Of a DNA stretch of 64,000 bases, positions 12,090-23,277 are shown piece after piece. Position 1 is the first letter of the stretch, and each line of letters begins with the position of its first letter. The notes beneath the pieces were generated by a model. It did no database searches. It saw only the letters and a list, made by a program, of their open reading frames with translations, and was not told where the DNA came from. Source of the stretch: Paraphaeosphaeria minitans (lineage: Eukaryota; Ascomycota; Dothideomycetes; Pleosporales; Didymosphaeriaceae); contig WJXW01000016.1 of assembly GCA_015832175.1 (NCBI GenBank), positions 124,001 to 188,000 of the forward strand. Direction: 5' to 3'. A program made the translations under genes and the position numbers.

Positions 12090-13090
12090 ATGGCCTTTAC
12101 TATCATGCTGGTTGTAGCACTTATCATCCTCGTTGTGGCGCTGGCACTATTCTTCCCCCGTTGCTTGTCTCCCTTCCCTGTCCTCATCGTCTCTACAACT
12201 GTTACAACGCCACTCTCCCGCATGGGCCCTAGAATGTTGCTTGACACAACCATCGCCATCTACTGCCGCTTCGGCACCCGCTACCCGTTGTTCCTCTTCC
12301 TCCTATACACGATGTGGATGCGATGGCTGGGGCAGCAGCGAGCGGGTCGTCGTGCAGTGAGGTCGAGTCTTCCTACGAGACAAGTTCTGGGAGGAAGCCA
12401 GGCGCACCACGCTTCTGCAGCGTCCCTCGACAACCGCTCTGCCGTCACCAAGGGCCAAGGTGACAATGTCCACATGCCCGACGTCGACGTGCATACTTGG
12501 CCCCGATCGAGGAAGACGCAAAGCAAGCCATGGTGCTTCCAAGAGTCTCTGGTGCCGGCGCAGCAGCAGTGGGAACGAAACCACGTCTCCGGCTCTGCCT
12601 GCCCGCTTCGTATCTTACGTTTTCTGCAAACACTCGACTACCACCCTCCTCTTTGGGAATGGAGCACATGGATGACCACGCTGTCAAGTCGGGCGGTGCG
12701 TCTTCTTCTTCTTCTTCTTCTTCGACGGACAATGCCAACCCCCAAGCTGCCTCGTCTTCGGCGGTAGCTACCATGGGGGCCCCTGCCGCCGCAGTTGCCC
12801 CGCGCCTTCTGCCACGCAAGAAACGAGCCCTTCCTGCAACCGTCCCTCCCTCGTCCCACGGACCAGTTGGATTCGTTCCTGAATCGTCGTCCGAGCCATC
12901 GCGATCAGCAGCAACGCCATCATCAACGGAACCAGCATCGGCGCCAGAGACGGCACTCGTACTGTACCAACGCCACCTCAACACCTATAGCTGGGCATTC
13001 GACTCGGAGCACGAGCCTGCTAGAAAGAGACTCTGCACCGGGAGGGTTGGAACGGAGAGGCCTGCCGCTGCCCTTGTTGGGAAGAAATGA
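12090..13090 (+). CDS. Doubtful hypothetical gene with low-complexity C-terminus
   Basis: An ATG at 12090 opens a frame starting with a strong hydrophobic helix (residues ~1-25). Coding-like composition then moves to another frame: from ~12300 to 12460, and from ~12490 to the stop at 13090, the best frame is Ser/Ala/Pro-rich with a run of eight serines encoded by TCN repeats (12697-12725). One or two introns would be needed to connect these; a GTGACA donor at 12456 is one candidate, but I cannot fix the splice sites. The opposite strand is also open here. It could be a real low-complexity protein or only GC-rich sequence without stops. Unrecognised. Confidence 0.25.
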
Positions 13091-13329
13091 ATGCGCGTGG
13101 CTGGTTCGCACGGAGAAGAGGTGGGAAGGAAAGAGGATGGCGGCATCTGGACAAGGGAACCCAGGCGGGTCAGCTCATGACTGGACGACAAATTGCCATG
13201 GTGCTGAGCAGCGGATTGGTAGTGGAGCCCAGAAGACTGGTAGGCCCTGTGAGGTGCGTACGTAGGCGTACAAGTGGGACTTACCTGAGCCGAATCTCGC
13301 GATGTGCCTCAAGGATGACAGAGAAGAGC

Positions 13330-14846
13330 TCATAGTCGATGTGCAAGGGAGAGATAATGCCAAAGCGCGTAAAAAAAAATAGTTTTACAACACCTTTCAA
13401 ACGCCCGCGAGAAACCGCCAAGCCCATACCCATGCAGCGACATGCCTGAAACCCCACGTGTCCGACTCCTCGTCAATGCCCACCCGCTGCATGCTCCTAC
13501 TTGTTGAGTTCTCGAAACGGCTTCCGCGGTGCTGGGGCGCGATGCAGGGGGCTCGCTGGGAACCTTGGCCGCTGCGGCGTGCGCTGCTGGCTGGATGTTC
13601 TCGCTTTCGGGATCGACGGTGCTGAGGGCGGTTTTGCGCTTCGCAGCGACTGGCTGCTGGCCGCAGTGGGTGGACGCAGCAGGTCCATCGTGTGCACGGA
13701 CGTCTTGGGGTGGCTCTTGCGTCGCGACGGCGCCGCCATCGCCTGGCTGGTGGTCGGCACGGGCGGACAGCAGATTCGCTTCGTCGGTGAAGCAGAGATA
13801 TGACATGACGTTGAGCCAGCTGCCCTGCGCAGCGGCGTCTCCGCTGGTTACGTCGTCGATGGGCGTGTCGAGGCACTTGGTGATGTGGATGGTGGGGCTG
13901 GCGTCGGCTGCGGTGGGCACCTCGACGGAGGTCTCGTGGACTCGTATGCGGGCGTTGGGGGTGACGGTTACGATGGTGACCTGTGCCTGTCAGCGAGGAG
14001 ACATGGGAAAAGAAGTTGGCGAGCGTGTACATGGCCCAGCATGTGGTTGCGTGTGAGCTGGCGCAGGACGAGGGCCAGCGCGCAGGACAGCTCGCCGCGA
14101 TGCAATGGCTCGATGCAGCTGGCCTCGGTCTGCTCGGGGTGGTTGGGATGTGGGCGAAGGGGCAGCACGCAGCCGACGACGTTCTCGGAGCAGTGGCACT
14201 CCATGTCGCCGCACTGGCCGTCGCAGTCGACGCCGGTAAGGAAGACGTGCGACGGACTCCACGCCATGTACCGGTCCCAGGGTGCCTTGAACAGCATCAT
14301 CTGCCACTTGTCTGCCGGACGCGGCCCGTGCTGGACCTCGACGGTCGTCGGCGGCAGTGCGCAGTGGTCGTGGGTCTGGTGCGGGCACATGTTGTGGGCG
14401 GCGGCCTCGTGGACGATCGAGTAGGCACTGCTACCGAGCCGATTCGCCCAGTCGAGCGCAGCGACTTGGCCGCGATCCGCCCAGCGCCCCATGTCACACG
14501 GCGGCTGCAGTACGTCTCGCTGGTCGGGGCGGATGTCGCTTTCCAATACGTCGAGGCGTGTGCGGCGAGGGTGCCGAGGGTGCAGCAGGTGGCGCTTTGT
14601 GTCGTCGGCAACCTGGATGTGCAGCTGCTGGAGGGCGGCGGCCGTGGGCGTGTGGGGCGATGCATACAAGGCTTTGAGGGCCGCATGGGCGCAAGCACGC
14701 GCCCTTTTCGTGGTCAGCGTGCATTCCGGGCAGGTCGACCTGTCGGCAGGCGCCATGGCAGCAGCGGCGGTGGTGGTGGTGGTGGTGGTGGTGGTGGTGG
14801 TGACGCTGGTGCTGATGACGGAGACGCGTTGTTGTTCTTCGGCCAC
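13330..14846 (-). CDS. Unknown protein with Thr repeat and Cys-rich centre, two exons
   Basis: Exons 14846-14031 and 13980-13330, 488 residues. The intron (13981-14030, 50 nt) has a GTACAC donor, a CTGAC branch site and a CACAG acceptor, and it joins two frames in phase 0. Residues ~16-26 are a polythreonine run encoded by the trinucleotide repeat at 14768-14804. A cluster with a CxxC pair follows at ~36-39. The middle contains a His/Cys-rich segment (motif D-C-D-G-Q-C-G-D-M-E-C-H-C near residue 200) that could bind metal. The last ~130 residues are low complexity. No known family recognised. Its start lies only 37 bp from the start of the divergent gene, so one of the two starts may really be downstream (an internal ATG exists at 14756). 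Confidence 0.55.
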
Positions 14847-14883
14847 GGCTCAGCCGCCAAGGCCGGCGTTCGGCGAAACATAG

Positions 14884-16745
14884 ATGCGTGCCCCGCCGCT
14901 TAACGATTCCGCTCCGCCGCCAAATCCTCCCGTCATGCCGCCAACTACCACCAACGTTTCTCACCGCTTGCGGCCCCGCCTCACAACACCCTTGGGAGAC
15001 AGGAAGAAAGTGCTTCTCCCAGATACACTCTCCGCCTCCCTCGGGCAAGTCACGTCAAAACATCGATTCTCTGCTTCGACAGCACCGGTGCAAGCCGTCG
15101 GCGCATTGCACATCCTCCAGGATAAAGGCCATGACGCCAATCCCGCTCTGGCTGGTCTCATCAACGACGGCGTCGTCGCCCCGGACGATGCTGACCTAGC
15201 CAAGGAGCTCATAGCAACGGCCCCATCCAACAAGTACCTCGAGAAAGTTCTGACGACGGTCGCTCAGCTAGAAGGCGATGCCCCGTCGGTGGCCCTCGCG
15301 GGCAATCTGTCCGAGCTGGACTTTGGTCCTTACACCTGTGTGCTTTCGGCCTACCTCAACATCCGCCCATCAGGTTCTGATACCCAGGTCGACAACTTCT
15401 TCACATCCTCGGTTCACGACGCCCCGAGGGCGGTGCGCACAGCGCTTGGGTCCCTCGATACGCCTATGCCGCAGCCAGAGTTTGCCGCCCGTGACCCAAT
15501 CTCGGAAACCCCGCTGCACGGTGCCCTGCGCGGGGATGATCTGGCGACCATGCTCGACGAGATGGGCCTGCACGATACTCCGAATCATCACGGAGCATCC
15601 GCTCCTTCGGATCTCAGCTCACCGTCAGAGGCTCGAAAAGCCGCTGTATCGCAGAGCTTGGCACTGTCCCAGCACCCATTTCCCAATCCCCCCGCCACGG
15701 AAGAGAGCTCCACGACCGGTGTATCGGCGTCGGACCGCACGCCACCGACGAGGCCTTCACGCGCGAAGGCGTCGGTCAAGCAGACAGCAGCAGCAGCAGC
15801 ACACCATGATCCTACCACGCCGGAAGCCCGCTCACGCCCCGACGGTGCGCTCGCCCCACAAAACTCCCGGCTGCCCACCCTGACTGGAAAGTCTGATTAC
15901 GAAGTGCACTCGTTCCAGTACTGCTTTCCCTTCCTCGACACCCTCGCGACAACGGTACTCTCACTTGCGGTGCGTGAGACCCTGCATGTTCTGCCTCAGG
16001 AAAAAGGGTATCGGTTCGGGAAACACCCGGATGACGAGGAAAGACACATTCTAGGCGCGGCCAGACGGGATTCTCCAGCTCAGGAAGGATGCTAAGCAGG
16101 AAATTCCGGTTGCATCGCTGGAGCTGAAGCCCGTGAAGCGAGCGAGCCAACGGGCACCTATACGCCGCGAAGAACAGGCGCAGCTCGCGTCTCTCGTGTA
16201 CCAATACCCACTGGCGCCATCAGCCAGTCCCTCCGATGAGCTTTCCGACATCTTTACGACTCGGCCTGCCTCTGCTGCAAACACCACGGCGAACGGCAAG
16301 CAGCACACAAGGGTCATGTTCGGTTTCAACCACGACGAATTCTTCGTCGAGGTCGCTACTTTCAGCGATGGCTGGGTGCAGTACATCACCGACATGCGCA
16401 GCCCCGTCTACGATGAGGACAAGACCACGGAGGAAGACTTCGCCCACGTTCGAGAGCATGGCCCTTTCGAGATTGGGAAGAAGAATCACATGGATGCCTT
16501 CGGCCAGATCTACATGGCTGTGAACCTCTCCATCCTGCGAACCACCGCCTCGGGCAGGGAGCTTCTGCAGACCTTGCAGGACGCCGTCGCCCAGCGCAAG
16601 GCCGACATGATACCCGACGGGGGCGATCTTGTCGCCCGACGAAGTTGCGGATTGGGGCGAGGTGTTTGCCGGCCTCCGGAAGACGGCGTACGGCAGGGCT
16701 CAGTTCAGGCGCTTCGTTCTCGAGACCAAGGAGGGGACAGCGTGA
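14884..16745 (+). pseudogene. Unknown gene, two exons, apparent one-base frameshift
   Basis: Exon 1 is 14884-15973 and the second coding block starts at 16065. The proposed intron 15974-16064 has a GTGAGA donor and a CCAG acceptor and restores a coding-like frame. That frame stays convincing to about 16618. At a run of five G (16619-16623) the coding signal moves to the next frame and continues ~40 codons to a TGA at 16743-16745. One extra G would explain this, as a sequencing error or a real null allele. The protein (~600 residues before damage) has an alanine/proline-rich middle and no domain I recognise. The start could instead be the ATG at 14935. It is divergent from the neighbour on the minus strand. 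Confidence 0.5.
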
Positions 16746-17503
16746 GAGGGACGCACGGCTGCGGCTGGCTTCTCGCTGCGCCGCAAGAGGAGGCGTGAGT
16801 GAATTAGGGGACTGGCTAGAGCTTGATGCGCACGCTTAGCGTGGAAAGGTCGTACACGGATGCACTGGTGGTGAACACTGTCGAGATTCTCCAGGCCTGG
16901 GACTCGTGCAACAGGGGTACCTCTGCCGTCGCAACTGACGGCGCGCGGCATGAGCTTCTTTGTGTGCGTGTCTTGACTGCGAGGTCGCGCAGGATGCGTC
17001 CGTCGCTTTTTTCAAGAGGCTACTGCGAGGCTCTCGGGTGCTGCTAGATCTGCAGGCACGGTGACGTTGACGTCGATCGACGGCGTTGGAAGCAAATTCG
17101 AGGAGAGGGAGAGGGCTGAGTGCGCTCTCCATCCTAGCGCCTCACCAGGATCCTCGATGGAGGATGCAACAGCACGACATCAAGTTTGTGGAGGCGTTGC
17201 CCAGGATTCTTTAGCTGCGTTGTCCATCGCTGGTGGGAGTCGTGTCGAGTACATCTAGGGCGAGGGTACGCGGTCGACAAAGGGAAGTATGCCTCGTCAC
17301 GGCTGCTTGGTAGAAGATGGCAGGACTACGTATGCAAACTAGTATGCGGTGCTCCCGACCTCACTCGAAGTCAAAAACCGAGGAAAACCACAGAAAGAGA
17401 GCTGTCAAGAGCGCGGCTTCATCACCCCCACACCCCCTCTCCGCCATGCACTTCCCCTCCCACTTCCTACAGTTTGAGTCGTTTGATCTGCGGGGGTCAG
17501 CGG
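16746..17503. other. Intergenic, no gene seen
   Basis: Between the frameshifted unknown gene and the 3' end of the transporter gene. All open frames are short and lack coding texture or splice-linked partners. It probably holds the two 3' untranslated regions. Confidence 0.6.
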
Positions 17504-19673
17504 TCAGCTCCCATCCCGAGCGATTCGAACAAAAGCGGCCCGACGTACAAACAGCGATGCGACGAAGGCGCATCCCGCCGCGGCGATGGACATGGCAAAG
17601 GCGTCGGTGATGCTCAGATTGTACGCGTGCAGCACGTTGGCGAGCTGGTCCGCGGAGACCATGTCGCGGATGCCCACGCCGCCCGCGTCGACGATGCTCT
17701 GGGCGTCGACACCGCGGGCGTACTTTGGGATGTTGGTCCTGAGGCTGCTGATGAAGAGGTTCTGCGCGATGGATATGGAGAGCGCGCCGCCGAGGGAATT
17801 GAAGAATATGGCGACGGCCACTGCGGGCGGCGTTAGCGAGAGGGGCGGCGAGGGGGGGAGAAGTGGGCTTGCGGACTTCCTTGGGCCATGTCGGCGGGGC
17901 GAACGGCGCGCTGGACGGCGATGAAGGGCGTCTGCAGCGCAAGGCCGACGCCGAGCCCCGCGACGATCTGGTAGCCGATCCACACGCCGGGGTTGGAGTC
18001 GACTTTCAGCGTGTGGATCAAGCCGGATCCGACGGTCAGGATGGCGGAGCCGGCCCACATGAACTCGGCATACGACCGCATCACCGTGATGACGGCGCCG
18101 CCGCCGATCGAGGCGATGGCGAGGATGCTGAAGTACGGGATCGATCGGACCCCCGAGGACTGCGGGCTCGCACCCTTGATGACCTGGAAGTAGAAGGGGA
18201 GGTAGTAAACGTGACTGCGGTCGACTCAGCGGGCGAAGACGCCTGCGTTTGGTGGAAGCTCTCCCGACTTACGCGTACATGGACATGACCAGGAATCCAG
18301 ACACCAGGCTGGCGGCGCATACGGTGCGTTCCTGGAAGATGCGCAGAGGCACCGTGGCTCGGTCGCCCATGCGCCATTGCCACGCCAAGAAGGACAGCAG
18401 GAGAAGCCCGAAGGCAACGAGACAGCCGTAGACCTTGGGGGCACTCCAGGGCGCAGACACGCCGCCCCACTGCAGCGGCAGGAGCAGACACACGACCGTC
18501 CCCAGGATCAGAATCGTTCCGATCACGTCGCAGTCCTGGAGTCGCTCCCACACCGTCTTGCTCGAGGGTGTCCTCGTCGGGGCCTTGAAGACTACAAAAA
18601 CGATCAGCATGGCGACGCCGCCGATGGGCAGGTTGATCTGCGACGGTGAGTAGCCGATTCAATCTGAGCACATGGTGACGAACCCAGAAGCACCTGCGGG
18701 CATGATCAGCAGCGTCCGGAGGCTCGGAGAAAATGTCGACGTACCACCTCCACGTCGCTTCACCGGTAAACACGCCTCCCAGCAGTGGGCCTATGACGGA
18801 GGCGATGCCGAACATGCTCGATAGAACGCCGAGATGCACAGCCCTCTTCCTGAGCGGAGCGGATAACCCGATGATGGTTGCTCCCCCGGAGAAGATGGCC
18901 GATGCGCCCACGCCGGCCACAGCCCGACCGACGATGAGCGCGGCGGAGCTCCGCGCCGTCGCACACACGATGGAGCCGACTGTGTTCGTGAGTAGGTATC
19001 GCGGTAGAACACTCGCTCCAATCTTGGCTTACTCTGGAAAATGGCCATGGCGGTGAGATACACGACCTTGACATTGAACATGGAGTAGAGTTTCCCAAAC
19101 TGCACCACGTCAGTCGCATCCAAGTCGCCCATGCCAGCGAAGCCTCACCGTGGGCTGGAACGCGTTCGTGCTCAGGAGATACACGGATCCGTACCACCCG
19201 ACGTCCTCGATGGAGTGGAACTCGGACGTGATCCTGGGGATCGCCGTCGCTGGAGGCCCAGGGTCAGTCGCGCGCCATCAGACGATGCAGATGCGCACCC
19301 AGTATCGTGAAATCCATGGAGATCTGCCGCCGGTCAGAGCTCCGCGGGGGCAGCGTGGCGTGCGCGCGGGACGACCTACGACGGCCACCGCGAGCGTCAG
19401 GCTCACGATGAGCAGCACGAGGGGGGAGCCGTGCAGATGGTTGACTTGTTCGCCTTCTTCCACGCTAGGAGATGGCTCCGGATTGACGGCAGTTTCGCGT
19501 TTTTCGCTGGCACCTGGCTCGTCGAGGTCGCGATGCTGAGCCTCAGCACTCTCCATCGCGAGTCCGTGGTCTGCGGTCGGCATGCTGGATGGGTTCCTCG
19601 AGGGGTGTGAGTTTCGCTGGCGAGGGGCAAGAGAGGGTGGAAGTGCAGCACTGCGGGAGGACGCAATCAGCAT
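17504..19673 (-). CDS. MFS drug:H+ antiporter-type exporter (14-TM), nine exons
   Basis: Exons 19673-19380, 19323-19299, 19249-19149, 19099-19033, 18979-18745, 18693-18684, 18637-18273, 18214-17877 and 17820-17504; 583 residues. A hydrophilic N-terminus (~75 residues) precedes the first membrane helix. The fold is marked by the D-F-T-I-L/A-T-A-I-P signature at about 100-112, G-R-A-V-A-G-V-G near 180 and G-P-L-L-G-G (motif C, antiporter type) near 225, then W-R-W-C-F-W-I-N-L-P-I-G-G typical of fungal 14-TM efflux pumps. Exon 6 is only 10 nt and supplies W-C-F-W. Exon 2 is 25 nt. The last intron uses a weak GTCCGC donor. It is probably a plasma-membrane exporter of small toxic metabolites. Its position next to the metabolic genes suggests product export or self-protection, but the substrate cannot be read from sequence. 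The start may also be the ATG ~30 codons downstream. Confidence 0.9.
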
Positions 19674-20009
19674 ATCCAGCTGTACCTAGTTTAGCCGATG
19701 CGGACGTCTGATGCGGTACGACTCTCGCCATCCCCAACGAATGGGTCTGAACGCTTCGAGATGCCCACGTCACTGCACCTACCGCACAACCATGCCACAC
19801 CGTCTGCGCGACAAACGTGACCTCGGTGCAGCTGTCCCCCGACACCTGCGGACGCTCGGTACTTGCCCAACGCAGCAGATTGCCACGCCGACTTGCCTCG
19901 CCCTAGAAATCCAGCACGCCCACGGCTTCAAGGATACAGCCTCCAAACGCCGTCTCGAAGAAGCCGCGTGGGAATCTTTCCAGCGGCCAGAAAGCGTTAC
20001 CCGTCCAGC

Positions 20010-20951
20010 ATGGGCTCCCTCACCACGACGATAACCACAGCCGACGTGGCCCCTCGCCCCAAGGAGGGCCTCCTCTACGTCGGCGCGCGCTTCACCAACC
20101 CGGACCTCCCGTATCCCGACTTCGCCCGCTGGTACGACGAGATCCACATGCCGCACCTGGTATCGATGCAGGGCTGCCGTGCGGCGATGCGTTACGCGCG
20201 TGTCACGGAGCCAAACCCCAGCTCCAGTCCCAGCGCGACGCAATACTCGTCCGCCATGCCGTACGCAACCCTGTACCCGCTGCACGACGTGAGCTGGCTG
20301 CACGGGGCCGAGTTCGACTCGGCCAAGGAGAGCACCGAGGCCGAGTACCTGCCGGGGCGCAGCGTGTTCAAGAGCGTCGAGTTTGAGGGGCGGGGGTACG
20401 AGGTGGTGGGGGAATCGGCGGGGATGGGTGGGGGGGAGGGGGGAGGTGAGTTTGCCGTGTCCTTGTACTTGTCCATGTTAGGTCCAGGTTGTTGTTTTGT
20501 CCTTGTCCAGGTCAGGTCAGGTTCAGGTCCCTGTTGTTGTCCAGGTCAGGTCCAGATCCAGGGGGCCATGCATCCCAGTTTGCGCTGATGTCGAGTAGGG
20601 GCCACAAAGTTCATCGTCTTCACGACATACAAACCCCCCTCCACGGCCTCCACCCACGCCGCCGCCGACGCCGCCTCCGTGGACGCCTTCTACGCCGCCG
20701 TGTCGGCGCTCCCGGGCTGTCGAGGCCTGACGCGGTACCGCTTCAGCGACGTCCAGCGACCTGAACTGGCGGCCCGGTTCGAGGCCAGCGGCCGGTGGCC
20801 CGCACGGGAGGCCGCCGTGCACGGGCTCGACGTGGGCAGGGGGGACTTGGGGGTGGTGTATCGGGCGCGGGATGCGGTCGTACGGGGGCTGGAGGATCCG
20901 TCGGCGTTGGAGGTTGCCGTTTACGAGCTGCTTACTGGGTTGGATGGGTAG
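20010..20951 (+). CDS. EthD-like dimeric alpha/beta-barrel protein
   Basis: Exons 20010-20445 and 20599-20951, 262 residues. The 153-nt intron (GTGAGT donor, CTGATG branch, TAG acceptor) is longer than its neighbours' and contains direct repeats of CCAGGTCAGGT type. The N-terminal part has the pattern of fungal EthD-like proteins (A-R-F-T-N-P-D...F-x-x-W-Y-D-E-I-H-M-P-H-L near residues 25-50). The C-terminal part looks like a second barrel unit (F-I-V-F-T-T-Y-K, then D-A-F-Y). Glycine-rich codons (about residues 135-147) link the two. Such proteins often act as small cyclases, isomerases or oxygenases in fungal metabolite clusters, but many have no assigned reaction. It is divergent from the MFS gene, with a 336-bp gap between the starts that could be a shared promoter. 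Confidence 0.7.
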
Positions 20952-21556
20952 GGGTGGAGGTTGGGGTGTTGATGGTGGGGTGGTCTGCGATGGTGCCTGG
21001 ATGTTGCTTCGGCCCGAGAAAGTTCGGCTCGGGAATGGCTGGGCTATCTACGGTAGGTATCTAGCTATTTCTGGTGTACAACGGGCTACTCCCGAGCACG
21101 CACTCGTTCCGTGACATTCACGTCCCCAAGCACACGCATAGCGCCAGTCGGGTAAAAGCACGCCACGGGCATGCACGCCGCAGCAAGATTGCCAAAGCCC
21201 CAGAGCACCGCGCCGCGTCTCGTCTCGTCTCAGCTGGGCTAGGCTGGCCTCGGCTCGGGAATAGCCACTTCTTTTCGAGAACAGGCTACTTCCGAGCACC
21301 GAAGCCCCTCTCCGCCATTCACGTTGGTTAGCAGAGCAGAGCGTAGCAGAGCGTAGCAGAGCATCCCACACTCGGACGTGTCCAAAGGCAAGCCGCAAAC
21401 CGCAAGCCAGGCCGACGCCAGACAAAGTAGATCCAAGACGAGAGCGGGCAGCACACATAGGTAGGTACTGCACAAGGAAGTACCCCCCCTCGCTCCCTCC
21501 TCGACACCAAAGCACAAACTGCAAAGACCACGAAACCCACAACCCCCCTTACTACC
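20952..21556. other. Intergenic with short direct repeats
   Basis: No gene seen. It contains a short tandem array of ~10-bp AGCAGAGCGT units (21328-21362) and pyrimidine-rich sequence before the next start. It probably includes the promoter of the small ABM-domain gene. Confidence 0.5.
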
Positions 21557-22055
21557 ATGCCCTCCCAAGTCGAACGCCTCGCCGTGCTCAAACCAAAGCC
21601 GGCGTCGCTGGAACGTGTACGTCGTCCGCCAATCTTGAACCCCCCCCCCCCTTCGCCCGTGGGCCACCTCTCCGCGCACGTGTCGTGTCCAGACTCACAT
21701 GCCATGTACGTTAGGTCAAACACCTCTTTACGACGCTCGCCGCGCAGGTCCTGGCCTGGGAGGACGGGTGCTGCGGGTACACGGTGTGGGTGCAGACCGA
21801 GGCACCTGCGACGCCCAACGTTATTGTGCACGAACGGTGAGCTTGTTCGTTTGCTTTGGTAGCTAAAACATGATGAACTTCACGGGGTGCAGGGGCTCAC
21901 GGGATCCATCTAGGTACGTCAGCGAGGAAGCGTTTGCGGAGCATGTGAACACGGAGCATTTTCTGGAAATGGCTGCGGCGCTGGCAACCGAGGATCTATT
22001 GAGAGAGCCGTTGACTTTGGAGGAGTCGGCTGTAGCTAGGTTGGCTGGGGACTAG
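21557..22055 (+). CDS. Small ABM-domain (antibiotic biosynthesis monooxygenase-like) protein
   Basis: Exons 21557-21616, 21715-21836 and 21914-22055; 107 residues. Donors GTACGT and GTGAGC and acceptors TTAG and CTAG join the frames exactly. The spliced protein has the size and pattern of a ferredoxin-like ABM/dimeric barrel unit: a short first strand, a helix (L-F-T-T-L-A-A-Q-V), then E-x-G-C-C-G-Y-x-V-W, and a C-terminal Y-x-S-x-E-A-F-A-E-H-x-N-T-E-H-F motif that matches the E-x-W...H...S/T-x-H-x pattern of the family. Members include cofactor-free quinone-forming monooxygenases and many uncharacterised proteins. It has no signal peptide and is probably cytosolic. A second barrel protein lies just upstream. 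Confidence 0.75.
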
Positions 22056-22129
22056 GTAGAGCGAATCAACGACATGATGCCTTGGGGCAGTGCAAAATCA
22101 CCCGTGACTCCCATTCCCAGTGCAGAGCC

Positions 22130-23277
22130 TCACACGGTGAATGTCGTGCCCGTCAGCTTCTCCGTCAACTGCCACAGCTTCTCCGACTTGGCCTTGTCGC
22201 TGGCGAAGGGCTGTACATCGGCGACTTGGCAGTCCTCGAGATAGGCGCCACCGCTCTCTGCAAGTGGATTAGAACATGGCTGTCGGAATGACGTGGACGT
22301 ACGGCGTACCTTTGAGCTTCGGGTCAAGTGCTGCGACAAGCATCGTCGCGATGCCCTGGGAAGTGCTCTTCAGCGGAAGTGAACTCAGGACGGCCTTGAC
22401 GGTCTCGGCAGGCATCTCACGCCAGAGGTCCGTGTCGATGACTGTGGCTTATCAGCAAATGTTGGCAAAAGGGGAGGGCTCAACCACCTCCAGGCATGAC
22501 GCTCAGGGCAGTCGCATTGGTGCCTTTGAGCTTGTCTGCGAGTTCGCGGGTGTAGAGCATGGCAGCCGTCTTGGACTGGCCATATGCAACGGGGGGGATG
22601 TAGCCCAGGCCAAAGGGGATGCCAAACGCTGCCATGGCATCCTTGGAAGGCTGCTCGTCTTGCGGGAGGTCATCGACACCGTCGAAGTTGTAGTCGGAAA
22701 AGCGGAAGGGTGAGAGAGCATATCCGTTGCTCACGACGTTGACGATCCGTCCCGCATCGCTCTTCTTGACTTTGGGTAGGATGCCGTTGGTGAGGAGAGC
22801 AAGGCCTAGGTAGTTTGTTGCGAGATGGTATTCGAAGCCATCGGCGCTCAACCTTCGCTCGGGGATGTTCATCACGCCAGCGTTGTTGAAGACGAGGTCG
22901 ATGCTGGGCTCGGCAAAGGCATTGATCTGGTCGACGGCGGTAGCCACCGAGGCAAGGGAGGAGATGTCGAACAGCACGATGCGGATTTCGAGGCCTGGGG
23001 TGGAGATGTCCCTGGCGACGGCCTCGACCTTGGAGGGGAAACGGCCGGTCAGGATGAGCAACTTGGGTTTCTGGGTGGCCAGGGACTGGGCGATCTGGGC
23101 ACCGAGACCCTTGGGGCTGACGCCGGTGATGAGCACTGGGGAGAGAGGTTAGCGATATATATATATATATGGCACGGCCCTTTGCAACCTACCGACTTTG
23201 CCCTCGACAGCGGTTGGGAAGGCAGCGAAGACATCCTTTGCGTCGGTCTTGGCGCCGAACTCGGTGTGTGAGGCCAT
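22130..23277 (-). CDS. Short-chain dehydrogenase/reductase (RDH-like)
   Basis: Exons 23277-23193, 23135-22488, 22441-22310 and 22257-22130; 330 residues. The nucleotide-binding loop reads T-G-V-S-P-K-G-L-G (about 32-40), one residue longer than the classical T-G-x3-G-x-G, as in retinol-dehydrogenase-like fungal SDRs. N-N-A-G lies near 110 and the catalytic Y-G-Q-S-K near 205-209. The first intron (23136-23192) contains an (AT)9-type microsatellite. Likely an NAD(P)H-dependent oxidation or reduction of a hydroxyl/ketone. It converges with the ABM gene (74 bp between stops). Cluster membership is uncertain. Confidence 0.85.
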
